Shown: positions 18,397 to 27,664, counted from the first letter of the stretch. The stretch is 64,000 bases of DNA from Streptomyces albidoflavus (GCF_000719955.1 NZ_JOII01000008.1:1-64000), one strand, 5' to 3'. The notes: generated by a model from the sequence alone, not told the origin. Made by a program: numbers and translations.

Positions 18397-18438
18397 GGTA
18401 CGGCTACCCGTACCCCGAGGGGTGCGGCTAGCCGTACC
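18397..18438. promoter_or_regulatory. 42-bp imperfect palindrome upstream of the thioesterase gene
   Basis: Two 21-nt half-sites match at 18 of 21 positions when one is reverse-complemented. The outer arms are GGTACGGCTA and TAGCCGTACC, and the inner ACCCC/GGGGT arms share the same centre (18417.5). It lies 25 bp upstream of the chosen thioesterase start and 65 bp downstream of the kinase stop. A protein operator, perhaps for the neighbouring NarL-type regulator, or an mRNA hairpin are both possible. Confidence 0.6.
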
Positions 18439-18502
18439 ACCCCATCTTCGATCACCTGTTCGTTGAACGGCAAGAGCTTTCGGTGTGCGGAAAGAGGGCA
18501 GC

Positions 18503-19888
18503 TCAGAGGGGGTGCAGCGACCACGGGAGGGTGGCGGTCACTGTCGTGGGGCCACCCGGTGGACTACTGACGTCCAGCCGGCCGTTGAGTGCGGCGGCCC
18601 GGTCGTCCAGCCCGCGCAGTCCCGTTCCGCCCGAGAGGGAGGCGCCGCCCGTGCCGTTGTCGGTCACCGAGACGGCCAGGTGGTTCTCGTGCTCCTCCAG
18701 CGTGACGCGGATACGGGTGGCGCGGGCGTGCTTCACGGTGTTGGCCAGGCATTCGGCCACGATGTAGTAAGCGGTCGCTTCCACCCGCACATCGGGGCGC
18801 CGCCCGAGACCGCTGTCCACTTCCACGGGAACGTGAAATCGCTCGGTCAAGGCGGTCACGGCGGCCTCCAGGCCACGGTCGCTGAGAATGGGCGGCTGAA
18901 CTCCCCGGACGAGATCGCGAATATCGTCCAGCGCCTTTCCTATTTCCGTGTGCGTTTCCTCGATCACGTACCGCAGATGCCCGGCATCTTCTCCGTGCCG
19001 GTGTTTCGCGAGTGAGAGATGCATGAGAATGACGGCCAGCCGTGCCTGCGCCCCGTCGTGCAGATCGCGTTCCAGGCGGCGGTAGTCGGCGTCGTTGACC
19101 CGCAGCGCGGCGATGCGCCGGCGCTCCGCGGCCTCCTCGCGGCGGTGCGCCTCCGCCTCGTCGATGCGGCTCAGGATGGAACGCACCATCCGGGCCCGCA
19201 GCCGGCCCATCCAGAGCAGCAGCCCCATCAGCACCGTGAAGAGCGCGGCGGCGGCCAGCGCCACCGTCACCCGGGTCACGGGGCCCGACACCGTCAGCGT
19301 GTTGCCTGGGCCGAAGGCCAACTGCTCGGGCGGGCCCAGCGGCAGCGTCACCACGAAGACCACCACGGGCACCGCCAGCGCGGCCAGCGGCAGCAGCCAC
19401 ACCGTGCCGAGCAGCAGCAGGCCGACGTAGCGGATGTCGTCCCAGCCCGCCCGGGGCCGTTCCTCCGGCTCCGTCTTGGCCGTCGGCCGCAGCGGGTCGG
19501 ACTGGCCGTTGTCACCGACGACCGAGTGGGCGAGCAGCCGCTCCAGGTCGGCGACCGCCCGCAGCAGCGGCAGGCTGAACGAGAGCCCCTCGTTCAGCAC
19601 CGCCATCCGGGCCGGCAGCTGCCGCAGCACCTCCCGCATCGGGCTGTCCCGCCCGGGGGAGCCGGGTGCCCGCCCGCCCGCGCGCCACCGGCCCACCGCC
19701 GACCCGGCGCGGACGCACAGGAGGACCGCCTTGGGTACGGCGACCAGCGGCAGCCACGAGGCGAGGCGCAGCACCAGTGAGAGGAGGAGCAGCGGGGCCA
19801 GCAGCAGCCCCACCAGGCTGCCGATGGAAAGGTAGATGAGGCCGGCCGCCACCCGGTAGGAGGTCGAGAACTTCACCGGAGCACCCAC
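18503..19888 (-). CDS. NarL-class sensor histidine kinase
   Basis: 461 residues. The N-terminal half has two hydrophobic pairs (about 13-60 and 150-230) separated by a polar stretch. The HisKA_3 phospho-acceptor helix RDLHDGAQARL lies near residue 275 and is followed by an HATPase_c domain ending in TDNGTGG and GTGLRGLDDRAAAL. It should autophosphorylate on the His of LHDGAQ and pass phosphate to the regulator encoded six bases upstream. The start is GTG at 19888. It is transcribed toward the thioesterase and NRPS genes, so a pathway-specific control role is likely but unproven. The sensed signal is unknown. Confidence 0.9.
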   Translation of the reverse strand: MGAPVKFSTSYRVAAGLIYLSIGSLVGLLLAPLLLLSLVLRLASWLPLVAVPKAVLLCVRAGSAVGRWRAGGRAPGSPGRDSPMREVLRQLPARMAVLNEGLSFSLPLLRAVADLERLLAHSVVGDNGQSDPLRPTAKTEPEERPRAGWDDIRYVGLLLLGTVWLLPLAALAVPVVVFVVTLPLGPPEQLAFGPGNTLTVSGPVTRVTVALAAAALFTVLMGLLLWMGRLRARMVRSILSRIDEAEAHRREEAAERRRIAALRVNDADYRRLERDLHDGAQARLAVILMHLSLAKHRHGEDAGHLRYVIEETHTEIGKALDDIRDLVRGVQPPILSDRGLEAAVTALTERFHVPVEVDSGLGRRPDVRVEATAYYIVAECLANTVKHARATRIRVTLEEHENHLAVSVTDNGTGGASLSGGTGLRGLDDRAAALNGRLDVSSPPGGPTTVTATLPWSLHPL

Positions 19889-19894
19889 CGCACG

Positions 19895-20566
19895 TCATTC
19901 GGATCTGTCGTGGAGTCTTTCGATTCCCCGCAGGTAGTTCAGGACGGCCAGCACCCGCCTGTGGTTCTCGCCCGAGTTGGCGATGCGCAGCTTTCCCAGG
20001 ATCGAGGTCACGTGCTTCTCCACCGCGCGCTCGGATATACCGAGGCGGTTGACGATTCCGCTGTTCGTCAGTCCGGTCGCCATGAGTTCCAGTACCTGGC
20101 GTTCTCGGGGGGTGAGCAATTCCGTCGCGTGTTTCTCGCGCGGACTTCCCACGAACTGCTTGAAGATGTCCGAGTCCAGCACGGTCTCGCCCTGACGGAC
20201 CCGGTGCAGAGCGGAGAGGAACTCCGCGAAATCGCCCACCCGTTGCTTGAGCAGGTAACCCGTACCTGCCGGTGCCTCACGCACCAGTTCCTCGGCGTAC
20301 GTGGGCTCCACGTACTGCGAGAGGAGCAGGACGGCCGTGCCGGTGTCCATCCGCTGGATCTCGACGGCGGCGCGAATGCCTTCGTCGGTGTGGGTCGGCG
20401 GCATCCGGACATCCATGATGACCACGTGCGGCCGGCACTTCCGCACCACTTCCACAATCTCCGTCGTGTCGCCCAGCGAAGCGATGACGTCAATGCCCTC
20501 GTCCGCGAGCAGCCTCGCCATTCCCGCGCGCAGGAGCGCGGAATCCTCAGCGATCGCGACGCGCAT
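19895..20566 (-). CDS. NarL/FixJ-family response regulator
   Basis: 223 residues. The receiver domain has the acidic pocket AEDS and the phospho-acceptor Asp in MDVRMPP (near 52), with LLSQYVEP and the conserved Lys of YLLKQRV. The C-terminal LuxR helix-turn-helix spans LTPRERQVLELMATGLTNSGI to RAVEKHV. GGGAG lies six bases before the ATG. It is the first gene of a regulator-kinase pair pointing into the NRPS cluster and probably controls it. The 42-bp palindrome at 18397 is one candidate target. Confidence 0.92.
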   Translation of the reverse strand: MRVAIAEDSALLRAGMARLLADEGIDVIASLGDTTEIVEVVRKCRPHVVIMDVRMPPTHTDEGIRAAVEIQRMDTGTAVLLLSQYVEPTYAEELVREAPAGTGYLLKQRVGDFAEFLSALHRVRQGETVLDSDIFKQFVGSPREKHATELLTPRERQVLELMATGLTNSGIVNRLGISERAVEKHVTSILGKLRIANSGENHRRVLAVLNYLRGIERLHDRSE

Positions 20567-20769
20567 GGAGACTCCCGCTAGTTAGGACTGTGCCCGGCAA
20601 CTGGCGGACGGATGCCACCGAATGGTGCAGGGAAAGTGGTGTGGGGCTGTCAGCATAGGCGCGCCACGCCGGATACCGCTACGTGGGACAGCGGTGACCA
20701 CGGAGCGGATGGCGCGCGGATGTGCCCCGGCGCGGTCAGGACGTCAGGCCCCGCCGGGACTTCCCGAAA

Positions 20770-20805
20770 CCCCGGTGCGGTGCCACGGCACCCGGTGCGC
20801 CGGGG
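20770..20805 (-). terminator. Hairpin downstream of the ABC permease
   Basis: A GGTGCC-AC-GGCACC stem is extended by imperfect CCCCGGTGC and GCGCCGGGG arms. It lies about 47 bp past the permease stop and ahead of the regulator gene transcribed in the same direction. There is no U-tract, as is common for this base composition. Confidence 0.45.
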
Positions 20806-20851
20806 CGCGAACCGGGCGCCGCGCGCACCGCACGAGGTGAGGCGGCACCCG

Positions 20852-22858
20852 TTACTGACGCGTGGCCGTCGAGGCGGTGCTGACCCGCCGCAGGAGCCGC
20901 CCGGTCGCGGCGAGGCTCACCACCACGCCCACCAGGACGCAGGCCGCCACGAGCGTGCCGAGCATTCCCCAGGGCACGCTCAGCGGAGCCCCGCCGCCGA
21001 AGACGCTCAGCGAACCCTGGTAGGCGCGGACGCCCCACGCCACCACCGCCGCCGCGATCAGCGTCCCCAGCGTCGTGGTCGCCAGGGTCTCCCACAGCGC
21101 CATCCGCCGGACCTGGCCCGCGCTGACGCCGATCATCCGCATCCCCGTGATCTCCCGGCCACGCCTGCTGTAGGACATGACCAGGGTGCTCGCCACCGCG
21201 ATCAGCGCGTACAGCGAGGCGGGCACGGTCAGGACGGCCAGCACCAGGTTGTTCAGCCGGTCCTGGTCGGTCGCGCTCCGGCCGAACCACGTCTCGGTCG
21301 GCAGCACCCGCACCCGGTCGGCGCCGAGCCGCTCGGTGAGCCGGGCGGCGGCCGCCCCGGCGGAGGCGGCGTCCCGCTCGTCGAGCAGCACCGCCGCCCG
21401 CTCCGGGGCCGGCGCGGGGGTGGCCCCCCGGGTGTCCGGGGGCAGTACCACCGAGGGCACCGCCGAGCCGCCGTCCAGCACCGCCGCCACCTTCGCCCGC
21501 ACCGGCTCGCCGCCGAACAGGCCGTAGGTGACCGTGGAGCCCGCCCGGTGCCCGTACCACTCGGCGAACTCCCGCGAGATCGCCACCGTGCCCGGCTCCA
21601 GCGGCTTCAGGGAGCCGTCCACCACGGTGATCCGGTGCGTACGGGAGAGCGCCACCGGGTCGGCCAGCGCCGCCTGCTCCTTCCACGCCGAGTGCGGTCC
21701 CGCCACCGCGATCTCCAGCGGCGCCGGGGCCGACACCGCGGCCACCCGCGGGTCCTCGCGCAGCCGGTCCACCGCCTCCCGGTCCAGCGAGCCGCCGTCC
21801 CCGGCGGGCTCGACCACGAGCTGGGCGGTGGTCCGCGCCCGGTCGTCCGCCGAGGTCGCCGCGCCCGTGGTGGAGAGCACCGTGGTGAAGACCCCGACGA
21901 TCGCGAGGATCGCCAGCACCGGCCCGACCAGCGACGCGGTCCGCCGCCGGGAGGTACGTACCGACTCCGCCGCCAGCCGCCCCGCCACCGGGTCCGCCCA
22001 GCGCAGCGGCAGCGCCATCACCCGCAGCAGCGGCGGCAGGTAGAGCGGCCCCAGCAGGGTGGCCGCGACAGCCAGCGCCATCGTGCCGAAGAGCGCCAGT
22101 GGCGTCGCCGCCTCGGTGCCCGAACCCGGTGCGAGGGCCACCATCACCGCACCGCCGAGCAGGGCCAGCACGCCGGTCACGGCCCGCCCCGCGGTCATCG
22201 TGCGCGAGTCCAGGTCCGCCTCGCGCAGCGCCTCCGTCGGCCGCACCCGCGCGGCCCGCTTCGAGGCGGCCAGCATGCCCAGCACGGCGATGACCAGACC
22301 GCTGCCGGCCGCGAACACCAGCGGCCACAGCAGCGGGCCCGGCCGCAGGTCGACGGGGGAGAGCCCGGTCCCGTTCAGCGCCTCCACGGCGAGCGGCGCC
22401 GTTACCGCCGCCACCGCGCAGCCGGCCACCGCGGCCGGCACCGCCACCGCCAGGGACTCACCGAGCACCATCCGGCGCACCTGGCCCCCGCCCGCGCCCA
22501 CCAGCCGGAGCAGCCCCATGTCGCGGCGGCGCAGCGCGATGCCGAAGGCGCACGTCCCGGCGATGACGAAGACCGTCACGAACGCCGACACCACCCCCGC
22601 CATCGCCAGCACGCTCTGCACGCCGCCCATGTCGAGGTCGCCGCTGGAGAGGGTACGGGCCGCGCCGGTGCCGTCCTTCAGGGTCACCGACGGGGTGGAG
22701 CCGTCCGGCGTCGCGTCCACCGCCCAGGTCGCCGCGAGCGCGGAGGCCGAGACGCCGATCAGCGCGACGCCGAGCGCGAGCGCGACGAAGGTGCCCGCGA
22801 ACAGGGCCCAGTAGTGGCGCACCGACTGCACCGAGATGCGCCACATCACCGCTCCCAC
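20852..22858 (-). CDS. FtsX/MacB-type ABC transporter permease
   Basis: 668 residues. An N-terminal transmembrane helix (about 14-46) is followed by two FtsX-like blocks, one near residues 75-250 and one near 540-655, with a large soluble segment between (about 300-540). The motif LRLVGAGGGQVRRM in the first block is echoed by MRMIGVSAGQVRRM in the second, showing internal duplication. It pairs with the ATPase whose stop overlaps this start by 13 nt. Permeases of this class export or remove peptides at the membrane and often confer resistance to peptide antibiotics. Its position beside an NRPS cluster suggests self-protection or export, which is inference. Confidence 0.88.
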   Translation of the reverse strand: MGAVMWRISVQSVRHYWALFAGTFVALALGVALIGVSASALAATWAVDATPDGSTPSVTLKDGTGAARTLSSGDLDMGGVQSVLAMAGVVSAFVTVFVIAGTCAFGIALRRRDMGLLRLVGAGGGQVRRMVLGESLAVAVPAAVAGCAVAAVTAPLAVEALNGTGLSPVDLRPGPLLWPLVFAAGSGLVIAVLGMLAASKRAARVRPTEALREADLDSRTMTAGRAVTGVLALLGGAVMVALAPGSGTEAATPLALFGTMALAVAATLLGPLYLPPLLRVMALPLRWADPVAGRLAAESVRTSRRRTASLVGPVLAILAIVGVFTTVLSTTGAATSADDRARTTAQLVVEPAGDGGSLDREAVDRLREDPRVAAVSAPAPLEIAVAGPHSAWKEQAALADPVALSRTHRITVVDGSLKPLEPGTVAISREFAEWYGHRAGSTVTYGLFGGEPVRAKVAAVLDGGSAVPSVVLPPDTRGATPAPAPERAAVLLDERDAASAGAAAARLTERLGADRVRVLPTETWFGRSATDQDRLNNLVLAVLTVPASLYALIAVASTLVMSYSRRGREITGMRMIGVSAGQVRRMALWETLATTTLGTLIAAAVVAWGVRAYQGSLSVFGGGAPLSVPWGMLGTLVAACVLVGVVVSLAATGRLLRRVSTASTATRQ

Positions 22859-23592
22859 AGGCTGAGCTGCCGGGCGACCGCCTCGGCCGTCGGGTGGTCG
22901 AGCCTGCCGACGACCTGGCCGTCGGAGAGGAACACCACCCGGTCCGCGCAGGCGGCGGCGGCCGGGTCGTGGGTGACCATCGCCACGGTGCGCCCGGCCC
23001 GGTCGACCGTGTCGCGCAGCAGCTCCATGATCTGCCGCCCGCTCTTGCGGTCCAGGGAGCCGGTCGGCTCGTCGGCGAAGACGATCTCCGGCTCGGCCAC
23101 CAGGGTCCGCGCGATCGCCACCCGCTGCTGCTGGCCGCCGGAGAGCTGGGCGGGCCGCCGCCCCGCCTTGTCCTCCAGCCCCACCTGGCGCAGCGCCTCC
23201 ATGACCCGCTCCCGGCGCACCCGTCCGCGCTGCAGCCGCAGCGGCAGTGCCACGTTCTCGTACACGGTCAGCATGGGCAGCAGGTTGAACTGCTGGAAGA
23301 CGAAGCCGATGCGGCTGCGGCGCACCACGGTCAGCTCGCGTTCGCCGCAGGCCGCCAGGTCGGTCTCACCGAGCAGGACCTTGCCGGTGTCGGGCTTGTC
23401 GAGCCCCGCCGCGCAGTTCAGCAGCGTGGTCTTGCCCGAACCGGAAGGACCCATCACCGCGGTCAGTGCCCGTTGCGGAAAGCCCAGGCTGACCTCGCGC
23501 AGCACGGGGACGGGACCCGCCGAGCTGGGATAGCTCTTGGAGACGGCCGCGAGCTGGACGGCGGGGAGCTGAATGTCGGTGAGCAGTGGCAT
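22846..23592 (-). CDS. ABC transporter ATPase (MacB/LolD type)
   Basis: 248 residues with Walker A GPSGSGKTT (about 47-55), the Q-loop FVFQQFNLLP, signature LSGGQQQR and Walker B IVFADEPTG, then the H-loop THD. The partner is the FtsX-like permease it overlaps. ATG at 23592 (MPLLTDIQL) is taken as the start; the frame stays open upstream, but that part has no family similarity and would run into the divergent promoter region. It is divergent from a second kinase-regulator pair across 149 bp, the usual layout of a transporter controlled by its own sensor. Confidence 0.93.
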   Translation of the reverse strand: MPLLTDIQLPAVQLAAVSKSYPSSAGPVPVLREVSLGFPQRALTAVMGPSGSGKTTLLNCAAGLDKPDTGKVLLGETDLAACGERELTVVRRSRIGFVFQQFNLLPMLTVYENVALPLRLQRGRVRRERVMEALRQVGLEDKAGRRPAQLSGGQQQRVAIARTLVAEPEIVFADEPTGSLDRKSGRQIMELLRDTVDRAGRTVAMVTHDPAAAACADRVVFLSDGQVVGRLDHPTAEAVARQLSLWER

Positions 23593-23741
23593 GGTCCCAG
23601 TCCAGCAGAGACGACGGCTCGGGGCAGTGGGTCTGCGGCGAGTGTCGGAGGGAGGGTTTTCCCTACCGTCGGCGTACGCCTCCGGGCCGTTAGAGTTCCC
23701 GGTGCACACACCCGCACCACGGCTCCGGAGGGACCCGCACC

Positions 23742-25019
23742 ATGACCGTCGCCGTCTGGGAGGCCATGCGACGGCGCCCCGTACGCTTCCTGTTCGGCGC
23801 CTGGCCCCTGCGCTCCTGGGCCTTCCTGCTGAGCGGCCTGGTCGTGGGCCCCGTGGTGCTGTTCGTGTGCGCCGCCCTGCTGCTGGTCGGTGTGGGCCTG
23901 TCGGTGGTGGGCGTCGGGCTGCTGGTCCTGCTGACCCTGGCCGTCGTGGGCATACCCGTCGCGGCCCTGGAGCGGCGCAGGCTGCGGCTGGTCGAGCCGG
24001 AACCGCTGCTCGACCCGCACGGCTCGCTGCCCGGGACGAGCGCCCTGCCGTGGCTGCGCACCCGGCTGCGGGAGCGGGCGACCTGGCGGGAGCTGGCCTA
24101 CACGGTGCTGCTGGGGGTCGTCTTCACCGCGACGGGGATCGGCTTCGCCGCGCTGCTGGGGCTGTCGCTGATTCTCACGGCGACGCCCGTCATCGTCTGG
24201 GCGATCGCCCCCGACACGGTGATGCTGGTGCCCGGGCAGCCCCTCTCCGACCCCGTCGCGGCCCTGCCCGGCAGCGCCGCCGGGCTGGTCGGCCTCGTGG
24301 TCTCGGCGTACGCGGGCGGGCTGCTCGCCGGGGCCCAGGTGCGGACGGCCCAGTTCCTGCTCGCCGCCCGCGACGAGGACTTCAGCAGCCGGGTCATCGA
24401 ACTCACCCGTTCCCGGGCCCGGTTGGTCGACGCCTTCGAGGCCGAGCGGCGCCGCATCGAACGCGACCTGCACGACGGCGCCCAACAGCAGCTCGTCGCA
24501 CTCACCATGACGCTGGGCCTCGCCGAACTGGAGCTGCGCGGCCAGGACTCGGGCGCGGCCCCTCTCGTCAGCCGGGCCAGGGACGAGGCCCGCCAGGCCC
24601 TGGACCAGCTGCGTTCCCTGGTACGCGGCATCCACCCGCAGGTCCTCACCGACCACGGGCTGCCCGCCGCGGTCGCCGAACTCGCCCTGCGCAACCCCGT
24701 TCCCGTCACCGTCGACCTGGACCTGCCGCACCGGCTGCCGTCCGCCGTGGAGACGACCGCGTACTTCACCGTCACGGAGGCGCTGACCAACGCCTCCAAG
24801 CACAGCGGCGCCGACCAGGTGTCCGTCGTGGGGAGGCTGCGGGACGACACCCTCGTCCTGCTCGTCACCGACGACGGCCACGGCGGCGCCGATCCCGAGG
24901 CCGGCGCCGGTCTGCAAGGATTGGCGGACCGGGTGGCCATTCTGAAAGGCAGGCTCATCGTGACCAGTCCCGTCGGCGGTCCCACGCAGCTCCGGGTGGA
25001 GGTGCCGTGCTCCGTGTAG
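23742..25019 (+). CDS. Sensor histidine kinase paired with the ABC exporter
   Basis: 425 residues. A four-helix membrane N-terminus with a Streptomyces-type sensor domain spans about 20-210. It is followed by the HisKA_3 motif ERDLHDGAQQQL near 240 and an HATPase_c domain with TDDGHGGADP and GAGLQGLADRVAIL. CGGAGGGA stands eight bases before the ATG at 23742. The regulator gene overlaps its end by 13 nt. Divergent placement from the MacB-like exporter suggests it senses the peptide or envelope stress and induces the exporter. Confidence 0.92.
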   Translation: MTVAVWEAMRRRPVRFLFGAWPLRSWAFLLSGLVVGPVVLFVCAALLLVGVGLSVVGVGLLVLLTLAVVGIPVAALERRRLRLVEPEPLLDPHGSLPGTSALPWLRTRLRERATWRELAYTVLLGVVFTATGIGFAALLGLSLILTATPVIVWAIAPDTVMLVPGQPLSDPVAALPGSAAGLVGLVVSAYAGGLLAGAQVRTAQFLLAARDEDFSSRVIELTRSRARLVDAFEAERRRIERDLHDGAQQQLVALTMTLGLAELELRGQDSGAAPLVSRARDEARQALDQLRSLVRGIHPQVLTDHGLPAAVAELALRNPVPVTVDLDLPHRLPSAVETTAYFTVTEALTNASKHSGADQVSVVGRLRDDTLVLLVTDDGHGGADPEAGAGLQGLADRVAILKGRLIVTSPVGGPTQLRVEVPCSV

Positions 25020-25672
25020 TGCTGGCGGAGGACGCCGTCCTGCTCCGCGCCGGACTGGTCGAACTGCTCTCCCGGGTCGGCCACGAGGTGACCGCCGCCG
25101 TCGGCGACGCCGAGGAGCTGGCCCGCGCGGTCGCGGCCGACCGTCCCGACGTGGTCATCACCGACGTGCGGATGCCGCCCGGCTTCCGTGACGAAGGACT
25201 GCGCGCCGCCCTGGAACTGCGCCGCGCGGACCCTTCCCTGCCGGTGCTGGTGCTCTCCCAGTACGTCGCCACCGCCTACGCCACCCAGTTGCTCAGCGGC
25301 TCCCCGGCCGCGGGCGGCCTCGGCTATCTCCTCAAGGACCGGGTCGGGGAGGTCACCGATTTCCTCGACGCCCTCGACCGGGTCGCCTCCGGGCAGACCG
25401 TGATCGACCCGGAGGTGGTGCGGGTGCTGCTGCAGCAGGGCACCGCCGACAAGCCGCTCCAGCGGCTCACCCCGCGCGAGCGGGAGGTGCTCGCGGTGAT
25501 GGCGGAGGGCCTCAACAACCAGGCCATCGCCCAGCGGCTCACCATCACCGAGGCGTCGGTGGTCAAGCACGCCAGCAGCATCTTCATGAAGCTGGAGCTG
25601 GACCCGGCCGAGGGCAACCGGCGCGTTCTCGCGGTCCTCGCCCACCTCCGCCGCCAGGACCCCGCCGCCTGA
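25007..25672 (+). CDS. NarL-family response regulator paired with the exporter kinase
   Basis: 221 residues. Receiver domain with AEDAVLLRAG, phospho-acceptor Asp in TDVRMPP (near 52) and YLLKDRV, then a LuxR helix-turn-helix (LTPREREVLAVMAEGLNNQAI to SVVKHAS). The GTG at 25007 overlaps the kinase stop and gives the expected MLRVVLAED N-terminus, so the pair is translationally coupled. It is closely similar in build to the regulator at 19895. Likely target: the divergent promoter at 23593-23741. Confidence 0.92.
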   Translation: MLRVVLAEDAVLLRAGLVELLSRVGHEVTAAVGDAEELARAVAADRPDVVITDVRMPPGFRDEGLRAALELRRADPSLPVLVLSQYVATAYATQLLSGSPAAGGLGYLLKDRVGEVTDFLDALDRVASGQTVIDPEVVRVLLQQGTADKPLQRLTPREREVLAVMAEGLNNQAIAQRLTITEASVVKHASSIFMKLELDPAEGNRRVLAVLAHLRRQDPAA

Positions 25673-25682
25673 GCCCCCGTGG

Positions 25683-25729
25683 GCCGTGCCTTCCCGGCCC
25701 GGTGGCCCACCGGGCCGGGAAGGCACGGC
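25683..25729. terminator. Bidirectional terminator, 23-bp perfect stem
   Basis: Arms 25683-25705 and 25707-25729 are perfect reverse complements with a single formal loop base. It occupies the gap between the convergent response regulator and glycosyltransferase genes and ends three bases before the latter's stop codon, so it can serve both strands. Confidence 0.9.
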
Positions 25730-25732
25730 TAA

Positions 25733-26887
25733 TCACTCCGAGGCGCGGCTCGGCAGCCGTTCCGTGCCGGGGGTCAGCAGCTGGTTGAGGCGGTCCGCCG
25801 ACCGGTCCCAGGACCAGTGGTCCTCCACCCAGTTCCGCCCGGCCTGCCCCATGGTGGCGGCCCGCACCGGATCGACGAGGACCCCCGTGACGGCGTCCGC
25901 GACGGCGACCGGGTCGCTGCCGTCGACGACCGTGCCCGTCTCCCCGTCCAGCACCGTGTCCGGCGCGCCCCCCGAGTCGCCGACGACGACGGGCAGGCCG
26001 CTGGCGGCCGCCTCCAGGAAGACGATGCCCAGCCCCTCCGCCTCCAGCCCCGCCTTGCGGGTCCGGCACGGCATGGCGAAGGCGTCGGCGGCCGCGTAGT
26101 AGGCGGTGGTCGACGCGTGGTCCAGGCCCCCGGCGAAGACGACGTGGCCGTCCCCGTACCGGTCCGCCAGCTTCCGCAGCCGCTCCTGGTCCGGGCCCTG
26201 GCCCACGATGAGCAGCGCCGCGTCGGGCACCGTGTGGCGGATGCGGGGCAGCGCCCGTATCAGCGTGTCCTGGCCTTTGCGTGTCACCAGCCGGGAGACG
26301 CACAGGACGACCTTGCGGCCCACCAGCCCGTGATGTTCGCGCACCTGCCGGCCCTGGCCGGGCGCGGGCCGGAACTCCGCCGCGTCCACCCCCGGCACCA
26401 GCCGGGCGAGCCGGGCGCGCGGCCCGAGGGCGGGCGCGATGCGCCGCCGGGTGTACTCGCCCAGGTAGGTGACGACGTCGACGTTCTCCCCTATACGCCG
26501 CATCACCTGGCGTGCCCCGGGGGTGCGGGCCCACCAGATCTCGTGGCCGTGCGTGGTGGCGACCAGGCGGCGCAGCCCGCCGCGCCGCAGCGCGGGGGCC
26601 ATCGCGGCGAGCGGCGCCGCCGCCCCGAACCAGGCCCGGTCACAGCCGTGTTCACGGGCGATCCGCAGGACCTGACGGGTGACACGGGGGGTGGGCAGCA
26701 GCATCCGGCTGGGATCCCTGATCACCGGGAAGGGCAGCGTGGCGTCGTAGGCGGCAGCGCCCGGTTCGGAGGAGGTGTAGACGACCACGTCGTTGCCGGG
26801 GACGCGTGTCGCCATGGCGTGCACGAACGTCTCGATGCCGCCTTGGCGCGGCGGGAAGTCGTTGGTGACGATCAGGGTGGTGTTCAT
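25733..26887 (-). CDS. GT4 glycosyltransferase, PimB-like mannosyltransferase
   Basis: 384 residues, GT-B fold. The N-terminus IVTNDFPPRQGGIETFV is typical of GDP-mannose-dependent phosphatidylinositol mannoside transferases. The nucleotide-sugar half carries VSRLVTRKGQDTLI, VGQGPD and the EGLGIVFLEAAASGLPVV donor-binding stretch. The ATG at 26887 gives MNTTLIVTND; a GTG six codons earlier (26905) is possible. It is the last gene of a leftward operon with FkbM-type methyltransferase and GT87 genes, so it probably builds a mannose-containing cell-surface lipid or polymer. The exact acceptor is not shown by the sequence. Confidence 0.85.
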   Translation of the reverse strand: MNTTLIVTNDFPPRQGGIETFVHAMATRVPGNDVVVYTSSEPGAAAYDATLPFPVIRDPSRMLLPTPRVTRQVLRIAREHGCDRAWFGAAAPLAAMAPALRRGGLRRLVATTHGHEIWWARTPGARQVMRRIGENVDVVTYLGEYTRRRIAPALGPRARLARLVPGVDAAEFRPAPGQGRQVREHHGLVGRKVVLCVSRLVTRKGQDTLIRALPRIRHTVPDAALLIVGQGPDQERLRKLADRYGDGHVVFAGGLDHASTTAYYAAADAFAMPCRTRKAGLEAEGLGIVFLEAAASGLPVVVGDSGGAPDTVLDGETGTVVDGSDPVAVADAVTGVLVDPVRAATMGQAGRNWVEDHWSWDRSADRLNQLLTPGTERLPSRASE

Positions 26888-26932
26888 GGGTGGTCGCTGC
26901 CTCACGGGGTGACGGGGTGGGGGACGGGGCGG

Positions 26933-27664
26933 TCAGGCGGTGAAGAGGTAGTTGCGGCAGTCCTCGGTGATCCAGGGGGCGGGTACCCAGCGGCCGTGCT
27001 GTTTGCGGTGCGCGCGGTAGCCGTAACTCCCCAGGTGGCTCAGGACCTCGGCCGGGTCGCCTCCGTACTTCGTGAGGTGCCGCCGCTCGATCTCCAGGAG
27101 CAGCGTGGGCCGGTGGCGCCGCAGCGTGGCCGAGCCGCCGCGCAGCACGGCCAGTTCGGCGCCCTCCACGTCGGCCTTGAGGAAGGAGAGCTTCTCCAGC
27201 CCTATGTCCCGGACCAGCTGGTCGAGCGTCCGCACGGGGGTGCGCACCGAACGGGCCCTACGGAACTCCGCGTTGGGGCCGGGGCCACGGCTGCCCTCCA
27301 CCAGGTACGCCCGGCCGTGCACCGGCAGGCCCCGGCGGACCGGCAGGCTCAGCGTGCCGTGCCCGGTGCGGTCGCCGATCGCCGTGCGGTGAACCGTCAC
27401 GTTGCGGGCGCCGAGCAGCCGGGCGGTGGTACGCAGCCAGCCACTGGGCCCGGGCAGCGGCTCCACGCTGTGCACCTGTCCGGTGGGCCCGGCGAGCGCC
27501 GACAGCATCCAGGTGTAGAGCCCGTACTCGGCCCCGATGTCCAGACAGGCCGCGCCGGGCCGCACCCAGGCGCCGAGCCCCTCCACCTCGTCCTCCACGA
27601 ACGGCAGCCTGCGCGCGCCCCAGCCCAGCGAGGCCGCCACCGCCGCCGTACGCCGCGCGCTCAC
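26933..27664 (-). CDS. FkbM-family SAM-dependent methyltransferase
   Basis: 243 residues. SAM-binding motif I appears as CLDIGAEYGLYTWMLSALAG (near 40), then VHSVEPLPG, and later FLKADVEGAELAVLRGG, which is the FkbM signature D-x-E-G-x-E. The GTG start overlaps the stop of the upstream GT87 gene by four bases, and the GT4 gene follows after 45 bp. O-methylation of a sugar in the glycan made by this operon is the likely role; the acceptor is unknown. Confidence 0.85.
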   Translation of the reverse strand: MSARRTAAVAASLGWGARRLPFVEDEVEGLGAWVRPGAACLDIGAEYGLYTWMLSALAGPTGQVHSVEPLPGPSGWLRTTARLLGARNVTVHRTAIGDRTGHGTLSLPVRRGLPVHGRAYLVEGSRGPGPNAEFRRARSVRTPVRTLDQLVRDIGLEKLSFLKADVEGAELAVLRGGSATLRRHRPTLLLEIERRHLTKYGGDPAEVLSHLGSYGYRAHRKQHGRWVPAPWITEDCRNYLFTA

